This document shows positions 1-27,000 of a DNA stretch of 64,000 nt, piece after piece. This DNA is from Dipylidium caninum. Its lineage: Eukaryota; Platyhelminthes; Cestoda; Cyclophyllidea; Dipylidiidae. Below the pieces are notes generated by a model. It was not told the DNA's origin. It searched no databases and worked only from the letters and a program-made list of their open reading frames with translations. The DNA lies in assembly GCA_017562135.1 (NCBI GenBank), contig QEYB01001312.1, positions 744,001 to 808,000 of the forward strand, written 5' to 3'. The translations under genes and the position numbers were made by a program. Positions within the stretch are counted from its first letter, which is position 1, and each line of letters opens with the position of its first letter.

Positions 1-37
1 TGACCGCGCTAAGACGTAACCAAAAGTGAAAGCTTAC

Positions 38-415
38 TTGCAAAAAGACTATTAATTCGGATAAACTTTTTGCACTCAGAATCAAAGACGGGAAGGTCAC
101 CCCTGGGAAAGAATTGGTGTAGTGTGATTCCCTTTAACTTATGTTCAACAACGTAACTTCTTAGTTCTTTTAACAAACCATGTGGAGTGCCAACTCCTCC
201 TTGCACAAAAACGTTGGCATCTAATGGAAGAATATCAAAGATTCATAAGTACTTTCTCTCAACTCGGAGAACATGTCTTCGCCACGACATGCCCACTTAG
301 GATGTTTTCCTGGAATTATCGATGACGGTTCCGCTAACGTTGGGGCAACTTGGCTTCTTACACCATAAAAGGTGCGAAGAATTGAAAAGGTCGTTGACAG
401 TTTGCGCGAAAACAT
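38..415 (-). CDS. Acetyl-CoA hydrolase / CoA-transferase family (4-hydroxybutyrate CoA-transferase or ASCT-like), 5' end only
   Basis: Two exons on the minus strand, 253-415 and 38-220, joined across a 32-bp intron; the gene continues past the left edge after a GTAAGC donor at 37. The start ATG (413-415) opens an Arg/Ser/Thr-rich stretch (MFSRKLSTTFSILRTF) that looks like a mitochondrial presequence. After it come EPSSIIPGKHPKW, GEDMFSEL, NVFVQGGVGTPHGLLKEL and IRINSLFA, which I recognise as the N-terminal lobe of the acetyl-CoA hydrolase / 4-hydroxybutyrate CoA-transferase family. In parasitic helminths such mitochondrial enzymes move CoA from acetyl-CoA to succinate, releasing acetate (established for this type of enzyme in Fasciola); assigning that exact substrate here is inference. 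The catalytic glutamate lies in the unseen C-terminal half. Phases agree: exon 1 ends one base into a codon, and exon 2 starts with the remaining two. Confidence 0.72.
221..252 (-). other. 32-bp mini-intron in the CoA-transferase gene
   Basis: On the minus strand this starts GTACTT and ends CCATTAG. Without splicing, the frame hits a stop within the intron, and the family motif NVFVQGG is in another frame. Removing exactly 32 bases joins the two halves in phase. Very short introns near the 5' ends of genes are a known flatworm feature. Confidence 0.75.
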
Positions 416-1582
416 GCCTGCTCTTTCACACGATCGTATAAGGCGGGAGAAAAGCTGAGTAATCGACCTTGAATATTTTACGGCTGTCTAAAAGTTTAAA
501 CAATTTAAAAGTAGTACATTTAAGCAAAGGAATGCATAGCAAAAAATATCAGTTGCATAAAAAATTTTGTAGCAATTATTTACAAAATTTTTTTGAAATG
601 GAATTGGTTATCATTGTGGCGGTTAAAATGAAGGAAAAGGTATGAGGGAAAATCAAATACCTTCTTTTTTTATCAAGTTATGTAAGTAACTTCTACGGTT
701 ATAACGCCAACAAAAAACGCCTTTTTGTGGAGTGATTGTTGATGAGTTTAACCTCATTCTTTCTTCGTTTTTTAGTGCCAGCTTCCCAGAATTTGGTGAG
801 CGAATTTTCGCTCTTCAACATATTGAGACTATATTAATAAGACTATATAAGTAATGTGGTAGAAAATATTAGCATGTGTTCATCATGCGGTTAATTTTCA
901 AAACTCTCGAGTGGACTCTGGTACACAGAGCTCGTTTTAATTGTGCAGGATCAGAAATGTTAAACAATGAAAGATCTTGATTCCTGTCTTAAAAAATACT
1001 CGCAAGGGACAAAAAATGGCACACTGCGTTGTAACCCCACTTTGAAAATCGCCAAGCGCCGAGAACTCTACTCCTACCAAGTTTATTTACGGTGAAGTTA
1101 CAAATGAGGAGGTTGGATTCAGCTCTTTGATTAAAGTAAAACTGTTCGGGACTGTGATGCTATCTGCAAAGTGTACTTAAATATTGAGGAATCCATCCAA
1201 ATCTCTGATTAATTTGGCGTTTGATCTCCAATGCGACGTTTCCTTCTTCAAATTATTGCTACAGAAATCTTTTGCGTAAGCCGATGCCACCCAGGAGACC
1301 CTAATTAAGCTGATAGTCCAGGCGTTTCATGTTTGCGCAGTAAACTATCACATTTTAAATTCCTGCCGCCACCCAGTACTACACAGGCCGCAGTTAACAA
1401 AATGACTTCCATTAACACTAGAATCAGTTTTGTGGAAATCATTCCTCAAAGCCTTTCCCTTTTTCTCTCTGTACAACAAACAGGCACTGTTGGTCCAGTC
1501 GCCAGACACCAAAGAGAGAGTACTTTACATTATGCCAGTCAAAGTGTCTCAGTTGGCAGTAAGGAGACAGTGATGTGCGCCG
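416..1582. other. Intergenic spacer with no recognisable gene
   Basis: This lies upstream of the CoA-transferase start and downstream of the likely collagen 3' end. It is AT-rich to about 1.3 kb. The open frames are short, lack family motifs and have no matching splice partners. It should hold the CoA-transferase promoter and 5' UTR, but I see no convincing core-promoter element. Confidence 0.5.
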
Positions 1583-1588
1583 TTTATT
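1583..1588 (-). terminator. Candidate poly(A) signal of the collagen gene
   Basis: TTTATT on the plus strand is AATAAA on the minus strand, about 390 bases after the collagen stop codon (1976-1978). That gives a plausible 3' UTR length. Another AATAAA-type hexamer lies farther out at about 1082-1087, so usage is not certain. Confidence 0.4.
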
Positions 1589-1975
1589 TTACCACCAGTT
1601 TCGACAAAGAGCATCCGATAACAGCACTCAGGAATTCTACATGAGAAAAAGAGCAGTGACCATTCGTCTACGCATGTGTGCTCATACAACACTGGGCTGT
1701 ACAGGACAGTAAGACAGGCGTGAGATGTATTTAGCCGTACAATATCACAATACAAGAAGGAGAGAGGCAAAGGGCGACTGGAGAGGAGAGAGACAGGGAG
1801 GGGGAGAAAGAGAGAGGTTCTCCAGGAAAGGAGGGACGAAGGCGATAGGGCGGTTTCGTGGATTCTGGTGTACACGTGACGGAAATTGGTTGCAGTTTTG
1901 ACGCAAAAGGAGAGTCAGTGCAGAACCGGTCGGTAGACAGAGAAGAAAGGGATAATCTAACAATTAAAAGATAGT

Positions 1976-16364
<14,389 letters not shown>

Positions 16365-16685
16365 GGTTGCCGACACGCGGACGGGCGGCTGCGCGGCGCG
16401 ACTAAAATCCGGCTGCTGTGCACAACTGCTCTCGCCGGCCGCGGATGTTGCAAGCAGTTCGGCGCTCGTCGCCCCGCCTCGAGCACTCGTCCGCTCCCGC
16501 CAACATGCACCCACGCACACACGCGCGCGCACACACGCACGCACGCAGGCCTGCGCACGCGGCGGCTGCAGGGATAACACACACACACGCTCGCACCCGA
16601 TCGATCGATAAGGGGGACGTGGGTGTGTGGGCCTGTCCCACATTCGGGGGCTCACTCTGCGGCGCACGCGCCACTGTGCACTGGT

Positions 16686-16718
<33 letters not shown>

Positions 16719-17400
16719 ACAAGCGTATTTGCCCTAGAAAAGTTGGCCAACCAACAAGGTGCGTTCCCCAGGCTCCGACACAGATTGGCAGCTCACTGTT
16801 CCACGTTCGAGTCCGGCAGACGACCTGCCTCCCGCCAAGTGGAGCATTCGTCTATGGGCGCGTGCTGTTCATGGTCGCTTCGCCCCTACATGACCGTCTT
16901 TTCGGGACAGCGTTTCTGCTCGAAAAAGGGGGCTCTCTTTCGCTGGCTTACGCTCCTTATCATGCCTTTACTTCGCCTTCACCACCAAAGCAGACGTTGT
17001 GCTGACCTCAGGTGGGACCGTTTCACTTGCGCACAGCATTGCGGCGCCGGTCTCCTCTGGCGCGGGGCACAGCCACCGCCCCTGTGGCGAAATCGATCGG
17101 GGCGGGTAGAAGTCATTTTGACCTACTTTTGCCGGGTTGGCACACATTTGTGGTTGGTGGAACGAGAGCGTTACTATGGCAGCGCGTCACAGAACGTGGA
17201 AAACGTGAGGGCGCGCTGCGATTGGTCTGGCAAGGAGTTGACGGCATCATTAAATGGTCGCGCGTTGTGGCGACCCCACACATGCACGCCGGAGGCGTGC
17301 TTTATGATGCACTTCCCGCCACGGCGTGACACCCAGCGGTGGAAAATAGCCACCTCATGAGGAGCGAAATACCTGACGTATTCATACAACATCATTATCC
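16365..17400. promoter_or_regulatory. GC- and CpG-rich 5' flank of the collagen gene
   Basis: The kilobase upstream of the collagen ATG is GC-rich with many CG dinucleotides and several alternating purine-pyrimidine tracts (CA and CG/CA mixtures at 16510-16590 and 16687-16715). It should contain the collagen promoter and 5' UTR. No TATA box at a convincing place was found. Long open frames here on both strands are low-complexity products of the repeats. Confidence 0.4.
16687..16715. repeat. (CA)n microsatellite, 29 nt
   Basis: A perfect CA run about 320 bases upstream of the collagen start codon, preceded at 16510-16590 by imperfect CA/CG alternation. Such tracts can adopt Z-DNA and are variable in length. 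Confidence 0.92.
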
Positions 17401-18440
17401 TATAGTTTTATTTTGTTGGTGAATCATGGCGTAAAGCGATTAGGTAAGTTCTGGCGCCGAGAACAGATGGGGCATGATTTCCACACCTACCTTTAATTTG
17501 GTAAAAATCTCCCCTACTTATTTAGAGGTGACGGATTCAAGGGTTAGACGGATTTGAACCTTATATATCTCCTGTTTTAGCACTAATATTTTAACTGAAT
17601 TTTTGGTATAGGTAGGTTATAGCAGTGCTGCCACTTGTGCTCAGATTTCAGATTTGTAAAATACTATGTTACTTATTTGTTTGAGTAGAGTGGTTTTCGC
17701 CATATCATCGTAATTATCGCGACCGCTCGAATTCTATTAAGAACGGCAATTTACTTAAGTGTTCACAAGTATTTTGCATCGTATGTACTTACTGAAAGAA
17801 GTGCTCGTTTTGACGTTTTGAGAAGTGGTAAATTTATTGAAGGCACTCAACTTAGCATATTCGACGGAAGTGCTCTCCACAAAATCATTTTATTGCACGG
17901 AGGAGAATAAGCTCTAGTTAAGCATTTGCGGACTCTCACTTGGAGAGAGATTCTTTTCTATGGAGGTTGAACAGAGAAGTAGACTCAGGGAGGTACTTGC
18001 CGGTGAGCTTTTTAAACGGCGTAAGCGAGTCGGTTATTATTTTTCCCCTTACAGATTTCGTTTGATGGCAATCGCACTGACCCGGTCGAACTTTAAATTT
18101 CAAGTCAATTCGGGTCCACATCATATTGTGGCGAAGGAAAACTTATCTGAAACGGGACCAAATCGGCACCCTGTAACTCTAAGTCTCAAATTATACGACG
18201 AAGTCTGTTGAACCCATTCGGTTCAGCATCACTTCTCGTTGTAGCCATTAATGTCGCATTGTTTCGTGGACGTAAAATTAAACTGACAAGAGACGCATGC
18301 GTGGGAAAATGGTCCGCCTAAATGGCGGCCGATAGGGGAGCCGCTTAGAGGCAAAGACTTGAAAAGCAGTCCTTCCTTTGCCTCCTCAATGACCAAAAGT
18401 GATGATTAAAGAGCGCTGAAATTCCTCCAACAAAGTTGAT

Positions 18441-18457
18441 GGGGGGGAGGGGGGGGG
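18441..18457. repeat. G7-A-G9 tract
   Basis: Two long G-runs split by a single A in the spacer between collagen and MO25. It is low complexity and could form a G-quadruplex. Confidence 0.85.
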
Positions 18458-18574
18458 AAGAAAAAGCTTGGAGGGAGGATAATTAGCTGTATTTTGCCGA
18501 CTAGGGGAAAAGAGCCTATAACCACAAAACTTCATTTACCTTAGCACATAAGCGGCACGCAGACACGCCGCACG

Positions 18575-18632
18575 TGGACACAGACGCACACAAACACACA
18601 CCCACAGACACACGTGTGTGTGTGCGGGCGTA
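18575..18632. repeat. Imperfect CA repeat ending in a CA/TG palindrome
   Basis: Imperfect CACA units are followed by CACACGTGTGTGTG, which is self-complementary around CACGTG and so can fold into a hairpin. It also creates an E-box hexamer by chance. No gene is attached to it. Confidence 0.7.
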
Positions 18633-19800
18633 AATTGGCTGCAGAGAACGTCCAACAAAGTTGGCGTTTTGCTCGATATATGCGAAGTGGAAGGTCAACG
18701 CCCACACAATATGCTCGTCTTCTCGAAATAGCTCCACAGAGGATCGTTGTCTTAAATGGCTCAAACTTTGTCTGGATGGTGGATTCATTTTATTCGCCTT
18801 TTGGCCGCAGGTGGCTGCGGTGGCGAAAGCATACGGGGATCGCGACTGACGGGCACCCGTGACCCGCTACTAGGAGAGCACGTAGGATAGGGAGGTGCGT
18901 CTGGAACCCCGGAGGTCGGAGCGAACCTGGAAGGTGGATTGCTTGGTTCAGGACTCACTCGAAACATCGGGGAGGACGGAATGAAGCTTACCGAGTGGGA
19001 AGGAAATGGGCAGTGGTGCTCAAAATGGCCGAGAGTAGACTTGAACCCGGCCCGGAGACCGGGGTGGAGGAAAGCATCGTGACCATATAATTTACCCGTC
19101 AGCGAGTTTTGCGTGACTGTGGTCAGAGGTGGTCACATCCACACGCCAACCGCCGATCAGAAACCATTCGTCCGTCCTCCCCGCTACCCGCCACCCTCCA
19201 CTACTTTTCCGGTGCTGCCCCTTCCGCACCTCCACCGACAGAAGTCCCTGTAGCCGTACCAGTCCCTGATGGATGCATCGGCGTCAGAGATCAAACAACT
19301 ACCGGGTTTGCCACAGAGCAGCAGTCACGCTCTTCACGCGGAGACTCTTCTCACCGTGTCTCGGTGAGGACTTGTGTCCTACCTGCCAACGGCAGAGTGG
19401 ATGACAACTCGACAGAGGGACGGGAAACTTTCCTTTCACTCGCTGCAGTCACGCCGTCATCAGGGTATGCTGGGGAGTTGATTCTCTCCTCCGACTACGA
19501 CTGGAGGCCTTCCACCCGGCAAACCGAATGAGATTACATTCAGTCTGCGTGAAGGGTTGCTGTCTTCCACAGAGGGTGGGAACTGGCAGCTTTTCACCTG
19601 ATTCCATTGTTTACCTCGTTCGAAAAGAAAGAATGCAGGGAGATTTCACAGGTTCTGTTGGCCAGTACCAAATTCCATTCACGCTTGCTAATGGGCTTGG
19701 AGAGGAACCTCAGAGAATTCATCACCAGTCTGGACGTTAAGGCAAAGACTTCATGGGAGGCGATGGCGGGACGCAAATTTTCCGATCAGACACTACACAT

Positions 19801-19827
19801 CACACACACACACACACACACACACAC
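19801..19827. repeat. (CA)n microsatellite, 27 nt
   Basis: A perfect CA run in the spacer, flanked by shorter CA-rich sequence on both sides. Confidence 0.92.
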
Positions 19828-22800
19828 GTACACAGGCAAAATCGCGTTCATTCGCATGCAGCACATTGATTTCGCTGATGGTCGTGAGCGTGAATGATGG
19901 AGGAGTCCTCCCGGCTCGCAAGAGAGCCCTTCTCGGCCCACCGTGCCCGCCGAGTCAGCATTCCGCCCCGGCGTTGGGGTGGACGCTGACCTGCGACGCC
20001 TCGTGTCGAGCAGCCCCTTCTGCCGTGGTTGTGGGCGATGCGCAGTCCTTTTCTGCATTCATTCTAAACTCGCAGAAAATGTCTCAGGCTGAAAGCGAAG
20101 GTCCCCGTCTCGGAGGAATCGACGTTCTTCGAAGACACACGTTTGCAGCAACACCAGATTCCAGTAAGAGTCGTCTCAAGTACTCGAAAATTTAAGCGTT
20201 GAACGACTTGTCTGGCCCAAGCCTCAGCTAGTGAGGGGAGAGTTAGTTTGGAAAAGAGGCCTACCGCTTAACTTCTCTCTCCTGCTCTCCCCCTCGTGAG
20301 GGCAGGAATGTGATTCGAATAAATTCACTGAAACGCGAGGGCAGTGGGAAGGAAAGCTAACCGCGCCAGGAGTTTAGGGATTTTCAGGTGAGACGGAGGG
20401 GAGAAACTCCTCCCGACAGCATCGAAAGCCCACGGACGAAGTCGGGGGCAAAGTAAAAGTGCCTTAACAGCCTTGAAAAAATGAGGCAGCAGGTTCGGCA
20501 TAACAAACATCCTTCTCATGCAAATCGTCCTTCTGCCGACTCCTTCACCCTCTGCGGTGGTCGCGACTGCAGCTGTGTTGAGGGCATTTGGCATTCTCAA
20601 GAAGGCCTGCGCAGTGTCAGGGTGAAGCCGAAGCTACACTGTGTTCGCCCCAAAAGCGACACTTCGAGTCGGCCTGACACAACCCTCCCTCCTGAGCGAC
20701 CTGGAGGTCGATTACTGCTGAGAAGAAGACGTCTGACGGGAGGCCAGCTGGGCCGAAGGGACGTCTGTCGGTAGAGAGTACTTGAAGCGAACAAGTTGTT
20801 GAGAGACCTGGCGACCTCCCGGGCGTGACAGCAGCCGTGGAGGGCCGCATCGTGTGAGTCTGAGTGCGCAATAGAGAAAGCTGGGCCGTGGAGGCAGCCC
20901 GGTCCCGCGATGACGGCTGGCATCACTCCGGAGCCGGCGCAGCTCGGGTCTCTCCATGCTTGGTCTGTTGGCGTTGCTTGGTGGTGGGGTGCTGCGCTTA
21001 GGAGGCAGAGAAGATTTCTCGCCAACACCAACGCTTCGAATCCACTCGGTGCCCTCTGAGAACGCGCTTTGTTGTGCTCCTCTGACCGACCCGGGTTCAT
21101 CACCCCCACCCCCCCGAACACCCATGTTCAACCGTCAGAGTCTGTGGGTCACCAGTGCACTGCCACGCAACACGGGTCATGGAAGGGTAAAACCCCGTTC
21201 GCACCGCGGAGCATACAAAAGGGTGTCGGCTGTGGTTACGTCGTTGAGGTCGTGGCAGGCGCGCTTCTGCTCGGATGCAGACACGAATGTCAACGCCTCA
21301 TGTTTCCGTATCACCTCTCCGAGGTTGTAGGTGAGTGTGTTTGCTCGTTTCCAAATCAAAGTATTTTATCTGCCTTAGACGCGCTGGCCACAGACTGCCT
21401 TTTCATGACGTTGAACCCACGGTAAACGCGAAAAGCAACTAGACAGGGGATCAGACGCTTTGCGGGGTGACGCAAGATTCATCCGAAGAGGGGCTGACAA
21501 CAGAGTCCCGAATTGGGGAGGAGGGGGGGGGGAAGAATTGTCATTCTGAGCTCCCGTGTAGGCACTCGCGCCACCTCCGTTAAGTGGCAGCATCTTCTGA
21601 TGTCAGTCGCCTCTCCCTCAGCCTCCACGATACCTTGAGACGAGACAAGACAGGTGGTGAATTCATCGCGGACTCAAGGTTCTCTAGTCGTTTCCCCTTT
21701 GGACACCGCAATTGGACGCGAAGCGTTCGCCCCGACAGGCTGTGGATCGCTCCAGAGAACTGGGGAAACGTGGCCGACCGCGTTTGGGATTAATCCACCA
21801 GGCTGTCGGTTGGAGTGTGCACGGATTGGGCGCAAACGCCTGGCAGTGGTGTCACACCGACTTCTCCACAATTACTGGTGCTTAGTCCGAGGAGAAGCCT
21901 CGGCACCTCAGGACTTTAGGGAAGACGCGGGATACAGGGAATCCATTTAATTTCATTAACGAGTTGCTCACCTCTTGTCTTGCCACATCACACCTGCCAG
22001 GACCGCCGCCGCCTCTTCCTCCTCCACCTCCTCCTCTGGGGTGTGGGGGTCGAGGAGGCTACCAGGGGATGAGGAAGATTTCACCTTAACTTCTTCCCAA
22101 AAAGACCGGAGATCAGCTCAACTGCGTATCAGTTGTTGCGCTGAAGACGTCAAGAATGCCTCCTTGTCGCGTGGCTTGAGAGGAGGCAAAGACTCCCGGC
22201 AGTCAGTTGCGTGTGCTCTGACTCGCTGCTCACCGCTCCACTATTTGACCACCGCGGAGCTCTCGCTCGCCGAGGCGTGTCGGGGTAAACACTCCACGCA
22301 GGCCTTTTCGAATGGATGATTAGGTGGCGATTGACCCGAGAAATTTGCATAAGTTGACGCGTCTCATGCGTGCCAAAATCGTAAATTAAGGCGGCTCTTT
22401 ACCGATCTCACCAACTCTCACACTGCAGCAGCATCCACCGCCGCAAAATGTACCAGTAAATCCTAACAACTGTCCCCTTCGCCCCTTAAGGAACACCGCA
22501 CCGAATCGTAAAAGTGGCCATATCTGTGGCCTGTTTGGTGGAGGAGGGCGCAGGCGTCAGTTGCGAGCGCTGGGGCGCTTTATGAGGCGAGTTACAATGG
22601 GCGAGAGGGCGGGAGAACAGGGCTTGGCCTGGCAACGTGGAGGTAGGCAGAAACTCCATCAACTGCCTCTCCACCTATGCGTGCTTGACGACACTATCCT
22701 TTCCACATGGGACTCTGCACACGCGTCACATCCCCTCCATTCGGGTGGCGAATAGGCGCAGAATTCTTCGATGACATTGTGATAAATTGGCTGCAGTCTA

Positions 22801-24081
22801 CTTCAACGCTAATGCTCGCCGTAAGTTCACATACCACAGCAGATTAGTTCTACCGAAATTTCATGTGGTCCGGCTAATCCGTGGAGACCTCGCGTTGCCT
22901 GCCAGCCGCGGCGTCTCGTCTTCCCAGTGGCTGCGAAGGCCCGGCGCCGTTGTCCGCAAGGGGGCACGCAGCAATGCGACTCCGGACGATAAAGGCACCG
23001 TCCGAATTAGGCAAGGGAACCGCGCTTGGAAACAGACTACATGCTCAACAGGCGGCGCCCGGAGGCATTCGAGGCGGGACTGAGTGAGGGCCTATGAGCC
23101 TCATATGAGTTACCAAAAAAGGTTACCTTTTGTGGTCAACGCCAGTCCATCGAGCCTGTAAGCAGGAAGCATAAATTACAACGTGTAACGTCCTCGAGGA
23201 TCTTGCCACGAATGTGGCTACATTCCTAAGGACCAAAAAATCACGTCTTTGTGCAAAACACTCCGGTTGGCGGACAGGTTTCCAATCTCACAGAGGAAGA
23301 ACATCCGTCGTGGAATGCTGAATTCACCAGAAACTATGATCGCAAAACCGGCGAAGACAAAAAGCCTCCGTGGGGGTTAAGGATCCGAAGACGGAAAACA
23401 AAACATGAAAATGCTGATTAAAAAGAGCACTCGAAATTCGGCATAGTAAATGATTACTCAAAAAGGTGGTCAACCAGGCGGATAAGGCGAAATGTTGGAG
23501 GCGAGACACGAGCAGTGCGTCCCGTTGGCAGACCACTATACGATCCGAACAGAACTAGTAGCCAAGTCGTCAAGTGGGATGTCCAGCATCCCGCGTAAAT
23601 GTCAATAAAAGTACCTGAACCCACCTCCAGTCCCCCGAGGTCCAACATCCGCGACACTCAACGGCCCACAACTGCCAAGCGAAAAGTGAGAAGGCGTTTG
23701 AAATCAAATTTGTCGCCGTTGTTGATAGTAGGAAAACACGACATTTCGGGTTAACCTAAATACACCATCACTACCACGAGGTGTTGAGCTCAAATTTTCT
23801 ATAATATCGACAGCAGCAATGGCGGGAGTAGTCTCATCGGTAACAGTTGTAATAATGGAAAGAAGGGAGGAGGGAAGGAGGATGGAGGAGGGGAAACTAA
23901 GGGGAAATAGGCTGTTAGGGGAGAATAGTTGAGGTTGCGGGGGAAAGAGGCACGCAGACGGGAGAACAGTATGTACAAAGAAATGGCGAGGAATGTAGGG
24001 CTGGCAAAACCAGAGGACGAAGGAGAGCTACAGAGGAGAGCTACAGGAGTGCACGTGGACACATACGCAGCCAAGATCAAA

Positions 24082-27000
24082 TCACAGAGGCTGCAGATCG
24101 CGGATCTGCTTGATGAGGTATTGCTTTTCGTCGTTGAACTGCGTATCGTCAGACCGATCAGTTTGGAAACTTTGCAAGAAAGAAACAAGTTTGTCCCGAT
24201 TTTGGTAGAGGATCGTGTGTACCGATCTAGATTTTTTTGGGCTCGCCACGAAAACCTGAAAATAAACCAAATAGAAATGAAGACTTGAATTGTTTCGTTT
24301 CTTGCATTATAGCGACCTATAATATGAAGAGCTCTGCCATAGAAGTGCGATCTACATAGTAAAACGAACTGATATAACCGCTAAAATTTCAGAAAGTGAG
24401 AACTAACGTAAAAAAATTCGACAATTAATCGAAAGTGCGATTATGACTAAAATAACAAAGAAATGTAGAAAAGTGAGGAATGGAATCATTAAAAATGGGC
24501 ATAGCGGAAACTGGTGTAAGGATAAAATTGACACCGGCCGCTACTGCGTACAGATTGCAATCAAATGAAGTAAGACATTTTCCTCAGTCATAACGACCGG
24601 GAAAGCACGGATAAGCTCAAAAAAGCGATAATCCACATAATAAAATCTTCAAATAGGACTGCCGTCACACATGAGAATCGGGTTAATTTTACTGAATGGA
24701 TGGAGTTTGGTAGAGGTACAATGTGATGTAGGTGCACCAATGTAGTGTTGGTAGCATGAACAGGCAATTTGAACCATTCTCTCAAACTGTTAACACGACG
24801 GAAATTGAAGCTATTTCAGATCCGAAGCACGCGGCTCGACCGTCTGAGTCACCAAAAAGGATAAAATCTCGGGTCCTGCTGGAGGGGGGTTATGAATAAG
24901 AGGACTGCTTGATTTACAAACGCCGTTATTTTTTTAATAAAGAGCCGCCTCGTCAGATCACCAAAGCATCCGTACGAAAAATTTTCATAAAGACACAAAT
25001 GAAAAGAGTTATTAAATTCAGTATCAAAATAAAAATTTGCAAACATCAACGCCACATAGAAAGAAAAAAAAGTCAAGGAAGGTTATCAAGTAAATAGTAA
25101 GGGAGAAAAAGGGGGAAATAAACGGGCACCCCGTGTGGCTATATCATTGCGTCTTGTGAAGAAGTTGCCAATAACTACGCGGAGACTAGGAGATGCACCT
25201 GAAAAAGTATTCACTACGAAATGTAGAAATGAGGGAAGATGGAGCTCGCTTTAACAGCACCAAAATCAAAAAGAGTTATAATATTATTAGAGACAAATAA
25301 CAAATGTTTAAGAAGAATAGGTTAGGCTCTCAATGCCGTTAAGACAGAAGTTTAAGCACATGTATGCAGAAACACACAAGTGAATCACCAAAAAAATATT
25401 CCACAAAAGCTAGCCTATGTGTACGCAAATGTGTTTACAATACCCCGAGAATGACTCGATGTTTTCAGAGGTTTGCATGAGCAGAATAAGTTATGATAAT
25501 CGACGTCAATTGTTCCTAAAAAGTCAGAACAACTGTTGGGGGAGACAACTCTCGCCGCAAATTGAGAGATACTGATTTCGAGAGCAAAAACGACAATCAC
25601 ACAAGAGGAAATGGGGGTGGACGAGCTAAGGGTGAATTTCAATTTTTTTTGCACTGGAGATGACACACATGTGTGAAGTATGAGGTCGCACAAATCGTCG
25701 CATTGGAACTCGACTTAATGGCATGTGACGCAATAAAGAGCCATTAAACAGAACGCATAAAATGTAACAAATAGACCTGGAATACGAAAGCCTTCCCAAC
25801 TTTCCTAACATCAGCCTTTTTCTAAATTCCTTTAACGCAACTGTTAGAAGTATGCATTACTCCACCAGTAAGCCGTGTCACACAGGAGAGACAAGCCTAC
25901 CTTAAAACAATGGAAGGTCTCAAAGGCAATCTGTTTTTCCTTGCTCTTGAGCAGATTCATCATAAGTTTGAGATTCTCAGAGTCGGCGATGTACCGGGTC
26001 ATTATCTCGGAATTATAACGATCCAGGAGGAGTTCTCCAAGGAGCTGCGAAAAAACAAACGCGATAAGATTTTATAATTGATCTGAATGACAGGATACTG
26101 TTTTATAAGCTTTACCCTTGTTACTAGTATATGAGTAACAACACGGATTACAGACTTGAAAAACTTTAAATCATGTGACACAAAATTTGGATTATACAAT
26201 CTATAGAAAAACGGGTGAGGCGAGTAAGCATCTAATCAGTTTTTAACAGGGTAGAAACAATTATACTAAGTGTGAACAGTGGTGTGAAGAGAACATATTA
26301 TTTTTAGCGGCAGGTATGAATTGTACAAATGCAACGAAAAGCGTTGTTATTTAGCAAAGCAATTTTTAGAGAGATTCATAAAGAATACTGCTCAGAATGC
26401 GTGCTTGTGGTAACTAAAAAAGTAGGCTTGAAAAAATTACAAAAATTGGGACAGCAAAAGTGATTCGTACTTATAAACTACCGAAAGCCAATATGGAGTT
26501 CATGATCGAAAAAATCGCATAAATCCTTAAGTTATTCACATATTTGCAAATACTTTAACAATGCACGGAAAATTAAAAACACATACGCATATCTACACAT
26601 TAATACAGTATCACTGTTTGTTTCAACAAAAGTCCTGCTTTCGTAAGAAGCAGAGAGCATTTAATTATTCATCGTCCTACCAAGGAAGTGCATTTAACTC
26701 CCTGCAAATTGGGTTGTGACAGCGTATGTCCACATAAGCAAGAAAATTTATATAATAGGGTTTTGAGTGCATAAGAAACCACCAAGTTAAATAAACTCAG
26801 AAGCGCACTGTCTTACCAAAATGTGAAAAAAACGACCCCTATGGGGAATGGATAAAAATAACTAAAACCCTTGCCCTAGTAAAACAGGCAAGATATTTTA
26901 AAAATAGGAAGCACTAATTTAAAAAAAGTAAATACACTTTAGGGGTATAACAAGCCGAGACACAATATTAGAGAACATTAACGGAATCCCAGATATCGTA

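Larger units (their letters stand above)
17401..24081. other. Gene-poor, fairly GC-rich spacer
   Basis: This lies between the 5' side of collagen and the 3' end of MO25. I checked both strands: the longest frames (for example 20597-21121 minus and 19109-19531 plus) have no family motif, are rich in Arg/Ser/Pro as expected from GC-rich DNA, and lack convincing splice partners. It holds CA microsatellites, G-runs at 18441-18457 and about 21520-21530, and a short CA/TG palindrome near 18609-18625. Old transposon fragments are possible but not recognisable by eye. Confidence 0.5.

Noticed and set aside
19039..19060. tRNA B-box-like sequences (here on the minus strand; also near 7751 and 34850)
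   Set aside because: GTTCAA/GTTCGA cores are present, but no A box at the right distance and no cloverleaf acceptor stem could be drawn, so no tRNA or SINE is called.
19109..19531. Plus-strand frame of 140 codons in the spacer
   Set aside because: Ser/Pro/Arg-rich without a recognisable domain, and no splice partners or upstream gene context. It may be a repeat remnant, but nothing supports a gene.
20597..21121. Minus-strand frame of 174 codons in the spacer
   Set aside because: Composition typical of random GC-rich DNA; overlapping frames on both strands are equally long; no motif.
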